A stretch of 5,974 bases of DNA from Acidimicrobiia bacterium. GTDB taxonomy: Bacteria; Actinomycetota; Acidimicrobiia; IMCC26256; BP-133. The translations under genes and the position numbers were made by a program. The notes under the pieces are model-generated. The model saw nothing but the letters and a program-made list of their open reading frames with translations, had not been told where the DNA came from and did no database searches. The first letter of the stretch is position 1. Each line of letters opens with the position of its first letter. Location of the stretch: assembly GCA_025934385.1 (NCBI GenBank), contig JAICYE010000153.1:1-5974 (forward strand), written 5' to 3'. This document shows positions 4,971 to 5,974 of this stretch, piece by piece.

Positions 4971-5974
4971 TCAGACTGGTCGGGCGGCCGGGTCGGTCTG
5001 CCACGAGCCGTCGGAGGTGAAGGCGCTGTTCTGCACCTGCAGCACGACGCCTTCCGGGGTGCGGGAGCGGGTGCCCGGCCGGGTCCCGTAGGCGGGGGCG
5101 AGGCCCGAGGACCAGCCGGTCAGCTGCTCGAGGGCGGTCTGGACCTTGTCCGGGGTGTCGGCGCCCGTCCGCCAGATGGCGGCCGCTAGTGACTTGGCGG
5201 TGGCCCAGCCGTGGAGGACGGGCGCTGTGGTGCCGTAGCCACCCGGAATCGAGCGGATGGCCGCGCCCTCGTCGCCCCCGGGGGCGACGTAGGGCGAGAT
5301 CACCCGGGCACCCTCGGGCAGGTCGGGAGCGAGGCTGTCGTCGGCCAGCGAGTAGATGCCGGCGACGCCCCTGGCCGGCCGGTAGGCGGCCGCTTTCGCC
5401 TGGGCCACCCAGGCCTTGGCCGCCGCCGGGTCGAGGCTGACGAAGGCGGCGTCGGCCGCCGTGAGCGGCTTGTGGGCGTTGGGGTCGTAGGTGACGACGG
5501 TGACCTTCTTCACGCCCTGCTTCTCCAGCGCCGACTGCATGGCCTGCGGCACGAGGTCGTGGAGCGGGCCCGACGGCGCGGCGTAGATGACCGCCGACAC
5601 CGACGGATCGGAGACGGCCGACGGGAACAGGGCGTCGACCGCCAGGTGCCCCTGGCGCTCCGGCGGGCTGGCGAAGTCGAAGACCGGGCCGCCGGCGGGG
5701 AGGAGGTTCTCGGTGGCGGTGAGCGTCTCCAGCAGCGGGCCGGTGGCCCAGCTCGGCGGGCCGCTGGGCCCGGCCACCGGCAGCGCCGAGAGGTTGACGG
5801 TGGCGATCGTGCCCGTGGCCGGCGAGCCCGGCGTGACCGTCACCAGTTCGAGCGAGTGGCCCCGGACCCCGCCGTTCTGGTTCAGCAGGTTCACGTAGGC
5901 CCGGAACCCGGCTTCCTGGGCGGCGTCGCCGCCGATGACGCCGATCCGCAGCGGCGGGCCGGCCGGGGCCTGCG
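4971..5974 (-). CDS. ABC-type substrate-binding protein (periplasmic binding protein type 1, LivK-like), N-terminus missing
   Basis: The open frame runs from the window edge to a TGA at 4973-4971, giving 333 visible residues. The first part (APAGPPLRIGVIGGDA, then AGFRAYVNLLNQNGGVRGH) matches the opening of type 1 periplasmic binding proteins of the branched-chain amino acid receptor group: a beta-strand, a helix with A-Y-V-N-x-x-N-x-x-GGV-x-G, and then the second strand. Later segments (SVSAVIYAAPSG, KKVTVVTYDPN, HGWATAKSLAAAIWRTG) fit the alternating strands and helices of this fold. The substrate cannot be read from sequence. Apparent internal GTG starts, such as 5894, are not real starts because the conserved first strand lies upstream; only the signal peptide and first few residues should be missing. 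No permease or ATPase gene is visible, so this may be an orphan receptor. It precedes the DUF2330 and cupredoxin genes on the same strand with an 86-bp gap. Confidence 0.8.
   Translation of the reverse strand, partial: QAPAGPPLRIGVIGGDAAQEAGFRAYVNLLNQNGGVRGHSLELVTVTPGSPATGTIATVNLSALPVAGPSGPPSWATGPLLETLTATENLLPAGGPVFDFASPPERQGHLAVDALFPSAVSDPSVSAVIYAAPSGPLHDLVPQAMQSALEKQGVKKVTVVTYDPNAHKPLTAADAAFVSLDPAAAKAWVAQAKAAAYRPARGVAGIYSLADDSLAPDLPEGARVISPYVAPGGDEGAAIRSIPGGYGTTAPVLHGWATAKSLAAAIWRTGADTPDKVQTALEQLTGWSSGLAPAYGTRPGTRSRTPEGVVLQVQNSAFTSDGSWQTDPAARPV

Overview
The window is about 70% GC. Both strands have strong third-position GC bias, start-proximal TANNNT boxes and few Shine-Dalgarno sequences, all of which point to an actinobacterium. 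The secreted protein with GYWLV-DGGIF-FGDA repeats behind an HCTD-DRMCY protease-like module, and the DUF2330 protein with a threonine/proline stalk, resemble proteins I associate with Acidimicrobiia (Iamia/Ilumatobacter type). That placement is from memory of protein families; no search was run.

Layout. Bases 1-98 (minus) hold the first 32 codons of a protein starting MCGVVAVVRR, probably a class II glutamine amidotransferase of the GlmS type. It is divergent from a low-molecular-weight protein tyrosine phosphatase (97-693, plus). Each of these two genes has a TANNNT box followed by exactly 7 bases and then its likely first codon, which suggests a compact pair of leaderless promoters. Next comes a secreted modular protein (725-2890, plus) with a signal peptide, a metzincin-like HEIMH module, a Calx-beta domain and six tandem 40-42-residue repeats. 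It converges on a minus-strand cluster with only 18 bp between the stop codons.

The minus-strand cluster, in transcription order, is a periplasmic-binding-protein-like substrate-binding protein (4971 to beyond 5974, N-terminus cut off), an 86-bp spacer with a 14-bp tandem repeat, a DUF2330 protein (3550-4884) with a Tat-like signal, Thr/Pro/Lys stalk and C-terminal membrane anchor, and a membrane-anchored cupredoxin (2909-3553). The DUF2330 stop and cupredoxin start overlap as GTGA, so these two are probably translationally coupled and may act together at the outer face of the membrane.

No tRNA, rRNA, CRISPR array, insertion sequence or convincing terminator was seen. The most unusual points are the four 12-bp palindromes inside the cupredoxin reading frame, the possible non-canonical ATC start of the phosphatase, and the coupled DUF2330-cupredoxin pair. 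I see no clear evidence of a wholly new multi-gene system.
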